Below, in pieces: positions 62,039 to 64,000 of a stretch of 64,000 nucleotides of DNA. Below the pieces are notes generated by a model. The model saw nothing but the letters and a program-made list of their open reading frames with translations, did not search any database and had not been told where the DNA came from. The DNA comes from Myxococcales bacterium (GTDB lineage Bacteria > Myxococcota_A > SURF-8), in NCBI GenBank assembly GCA_003598065.1, contig QZKR01000010.1, positions 26,747-90,746 on the forward strand, given 5' to 3'. A program made the position numbers and the translations under genes. How positions within the stretch are numbered: the stretch's first letter is position 1; every line of letters begins with the position of its first letter.

Positions 62039-63625
62039 ATGAGGCACAAATTCCTTTTCCCAGTGGCGTGGATTCTGGTTGCGTTCGTAGCGGGATTTTA
62101 CGGCTGCGGAGAGGAGGCGTCGTCGCCGACGGACGGTGATGCAAGCACGGACGGCGACAGCGGCAACCAACCGGATGGCGACGCCGACGGCGACAGCCAG
62201 CCGGACGGCGACCTCGACGGCGAGCCGGCGGGCCTGTCGCGCCTGTCCGCCGACGGAACGCGCCTGGTCGATGAAAATGGCGAAACCGTCGTGCTTAAAG
62301 GCGTCAATCTCGGCGGCTGGACCTACCAGGAGACCTGGTTGACGGCGATGGATTACTCGCTTCAATCCCGCGTCTATGCGCTCGGTGTCCAACTAGGCTA
62401 CGAGACAGAAATTACGGAAACTTTGCAGGAGGTGGGGCCGCAACGTCTCACCGGCATGACGGTCGTCTCCGACGAACAGGAATGGCTGGAGATGGTGGAA
62501 ACGGCGCTGGCCGCGCGCCTCGGCGAAGGCGAGGCGGCCGAGTTCATGACCGAATTGCAGGCGTTTCTCCCCGACGTCAACGACGATTCCGACAAACCTT
62601 TCTACGAACTTCTGGAGAACCGCTTTGGGATCGAGGCGCGCGACGAACTTGTGGACGCCTTCCTCCGCGCCTGGATCGGCGAGGGCGACATCCAGTGGCT
62701 GGCCGAGCAGGGTTTCAATCTCGTGCGCGTGCCGATCGGTTATCGCGTCCTCACGTCCGATTCTCACCTCGGCCTGCCGACGACGCTCACCTGGAACGAA
62801 CGGAGCTTCGATCGGCTCAACGACCTGTTGGACTGGTGCGAGAAATTCGGCGTTTACGCCGTCATCGACATCCAGGAATGTCCGGGCGGCCAGAACGACT
62901 ACTCCGGTCCGGCGCTGCTGTACGAAGGCGAGCAGGCGGAAGCCATGCAGGCCCTGACCGTCCAGCTCTGGGAGGAGTTGTCCGACCGCTTCAAGGACCG
63001 CAACAGCGTCGCGGCCTACAGCCTGCTGGCGGAACCGATGAGCGCGCCATCGTCGGACGCCCGCGACGCGATGTACGACAAGCTGGTGAAGGCGATCCGC
63101 GCGCGGGGCGACGACCACCTGCTTGTGATCCACGACGGTTTCAAGGGCGTCCAGAGCCTCCCGGAACCGGAAGAATACGGCTGGGAGAACGTCATCTACT
63201 CGACCCACCTCTTTGAATGGGCTGCGGACGCTTACGACGATTACACCTCGCTGCTGTTTTTTTATGAGCCCTTGTTTGACGGCGCGCAGGAAGACCAGGG
63301 CGCGCCCTACTTCATCGGCTCCTTCTCGACCATCCACGACGCAGACTGGGCTTACGAGGGGCTGACCTTGTTCGCCGACTGGTACAACGAAAGGGGCTGG
63401 TCCTGGTCGCTCTGGACCTACAAGTGCATCGACGACCCGATCAGCGCCTTGTTGTGGGGCGACAAGTCGGCGTGGGCCTTGCGCGGCCGGCTGCAAGGAG
63501 AACTCGACCGCCCCGACTTGTTCCAGGACGATCTAGACACGCTCCGGCGCAAGTTCGCGGCCTACAAAGATTTGACGCTCGACCCGAACGAGGAACTTTT
63601 GCTCCGTCTCAAGGCGGCCCTATAA
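62039..63625 (+). CDS. GH5-like lipoprotein, probable pseudoenzyme
   Basis: 528 residues. Lipobox AGFYGC (Cys near 23), an Asp/Gly tether (about 25-62), and a (beta/alpha)8 domain of GH5 type close to exo-beta-1,3-glucanases (LKGVNLGGWTYQETWL). The acid/base Glu remains (E332 in LLAEP), but the Asn before it is Ala, the usual DLH is DIQ (Q279), and the nucleophile Glu of GE(F/W) is Ser (S428 in FIGSFST). Hydrolysis by the normal mechanism should be lost, so a carbohydrate-binding role is more likely. No good ribosome site is visible before the ATG. Confidence 0.82.
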   Translation: MRHKFLFPVAWILVAFVAGFYGCGEEASSPTDGDASTDGDSGNQPDGDADGDSQPDGDLDGEPAGLSRLSADGTRLVDENGETVVLKGVNLGGWTYQETWLTAMDYSLQSRVYALGVQLGYETEITETLQEVGPQRLTGMTVVSDEQEWLEMVETALAARLGEGEAAEFMTELQAFLPDVNDDSDKPFYELLENRFGIEARDELVDAFLRAWIGEGDIQWLAEQGFNLVRVPIGYRVLTSDSHLGLPTTLTWNERSFDRLNDLLDWCEKFGVYAVIDIQECPGGQNDYSGPALLYEGEQAEAMQALTVQLWEELSDRFKDRNSVAAYSLLAEPMSAPSSDARDAMYDKLVKAIRARGDDHLLVIHDGFKGVQSLPEPEEYGWENVIYSTHLFEWAADAYDDYTSLLFFYEPLFDGAQEDQGAPYFIGSFSTIHDADWAYEGLTLFADWYNERGWSWSLWTYKCIDDPISALLWGDKSAWALRGRLQGELDRPDLFQDDLDTLRRKFAAYKDLTLDPNEELLLRLKAAL

Positions 63626-63656
63626 TAAGCGGCGCGCCGCCCGCAAAAGGAGACGG

Positions 63657-63887
63657 ACGCGCCGACGATCATTTGCGTTCCGCGCGCAGTATCCGGACGG
63701 CTTCTACATCCGGCTCTCCGACGGCTGGGCGGCAGGAAATGCTAAAAATCGGGAATTGTATTATTATCCGGAACGCGACGAGCCGGGTTGGCGGCATGAG
63801 GTGAAAATCCGGCCGCCGGCCGAAGGGCAGGATCCTGGCGGCTGGGCGCATCTCGTCAAAGAGGATCGCGTGGTATCGGGCCGGTAG
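63657..63887 (+). pseudogene. Small ORF with protein-like sequence but no ATG/GTG/TTG start
   Basis: An open frame of 76 codons encodes a convincing globular sequence (QYPDGFYIRLSDGWAAGN, ELYYYPERDEPGWRHEV). AAAAGGAG at 63643-63650 is followed at normal spacing by an ACG codon (63657) in this frame, as if ATG had mutated to ACG. No other start lies in frame after the GH5-like gene. It could be a decayed gene, a rare ACG start, or a sequence error. Confidence 0.4.
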
Positions 63888-63901
63888 AAGGGGAGGAAAC
63901 C

Positions 63902-64000
63902 ATGAGACGTTTACCGATCGTCGTTTTCGTCATCGCAGTCCTCTGGCCTTCGCTGGTTTTCGCGCAGGACGCGCCGCCGCCTCCCGCATCGGGCGAGCCC
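63902..64000 (+). CDS. Secreted protein, N-terminus only (cut by window edge)
   Basis: The first 33 residues are a signal peptide (RRLPIVVFVIAVLWPSLVFA) with a cleavage site at VFA-QD, then the start of a Pro-rich linker (APPPPASGEP). GGGAGG at 63891-63896 precedes the ATG. The style matches the linker-bearing exported proteins of the redox cassette. Nothing can be said about its function. Confidence 0.75.
   Translation, partial: MRRLPIVVFVIAVLWPSLVFAQDAPPPPASGEP

Overview
The window is a GC-rich, gene-dense chromosomal segment from a Gram-negative bacterium, most like the deltaproteobacterial / Myxococcota-type lineages. This is inferred from an apolipoprotein N-acyltransferase, many lipobox proteins with Asp/Gly-rich tethers, beta-barrel proteins ending in Phe, a sigma-54 activator, and secreted proteins carrying FGE-like, PA14, MopE-like and DUF1566 domains. 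I see no rRNA, tRNA, CRISPR array, prophage or insertion sequence. A species cannot be assigned by reading alone.

Layout. 1-2566 (-) holds a multi-PAS histidine kinase cut by the window edge. 2973-8561 (+) is a housekeeping operon: phoH, a PgpH/YqfF-type HD phosphohydrolase, ybeY and lnt. 8588-14097 (-) carries an RND exporter, ahcY with a structured leader, thpR and an EamA transporter. 14298-18516 (+) has a DUF5610-like protein, an exported thioredoxin-like protein, an outer-membrane-type protein and a sigma-54 activator with an N-terminal winged helix. A near-consensus -24/-12 promoter follows, leading into a 1900-residue mosaic lipoprotein (18848-24550). asd (-) and a metallophosphoesterase lipoprotein (+) come next.

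27116-35610 (-) reads as one compact operon: a TetR / KamA-type radical SAM fusion, a ClC channel with CBS domains, a DUF5752 protein, a TreT-like glycosyltransferase, otsB and otsA. Trehalose synthesis, anion flux and a possible beta-amino-acid osmolyte enzyme suggest an osmotic or desiccation stress unit. A perfect palindrome in front of the fusion gene is a likely operator. A PAS-GGDEF cyclase and an O-methyltransferase lie beyond it.

38221-42413 (+) is a five-gene unit with a TIGR02147-like regulator, a DUF1566 lipoprotein, two small secreted proteins (one very Cys-rich) and an XRE regulator. 43743-44921 is RdgC-like. 45236-48441 (+) is a redox cassette: triheme lipoprotein, DUF5777-like barrel, Tat Rieske protein and DUF2231 membrane protein. 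After a propeller / alpha-barrel lipoprotein comes a lone AT-rich FRG-domain gene (51042-51818) that looks acquired. 51944-63625 holds rmlB, a TIGR03960/DUF2344 radical SAM gene overlapping rng, a lipoprotein with a strong terminator, a DUF2505 gene, secA, and a GH5-like lipoprotein that has lost its catalytic nucleophile. The window ends in a possible start-codon-less ORF and a truncated secreted protein.

The most novel items are the TetR-radical SAM fusion within a trehalose operon, the lipoprotein whose Ig-like domain appears split by a 738-codon insertion and is preceded by a sigma-54 promoter, the redox cassette, the secreted-protein island, and the GH5 pseudoenzyme.
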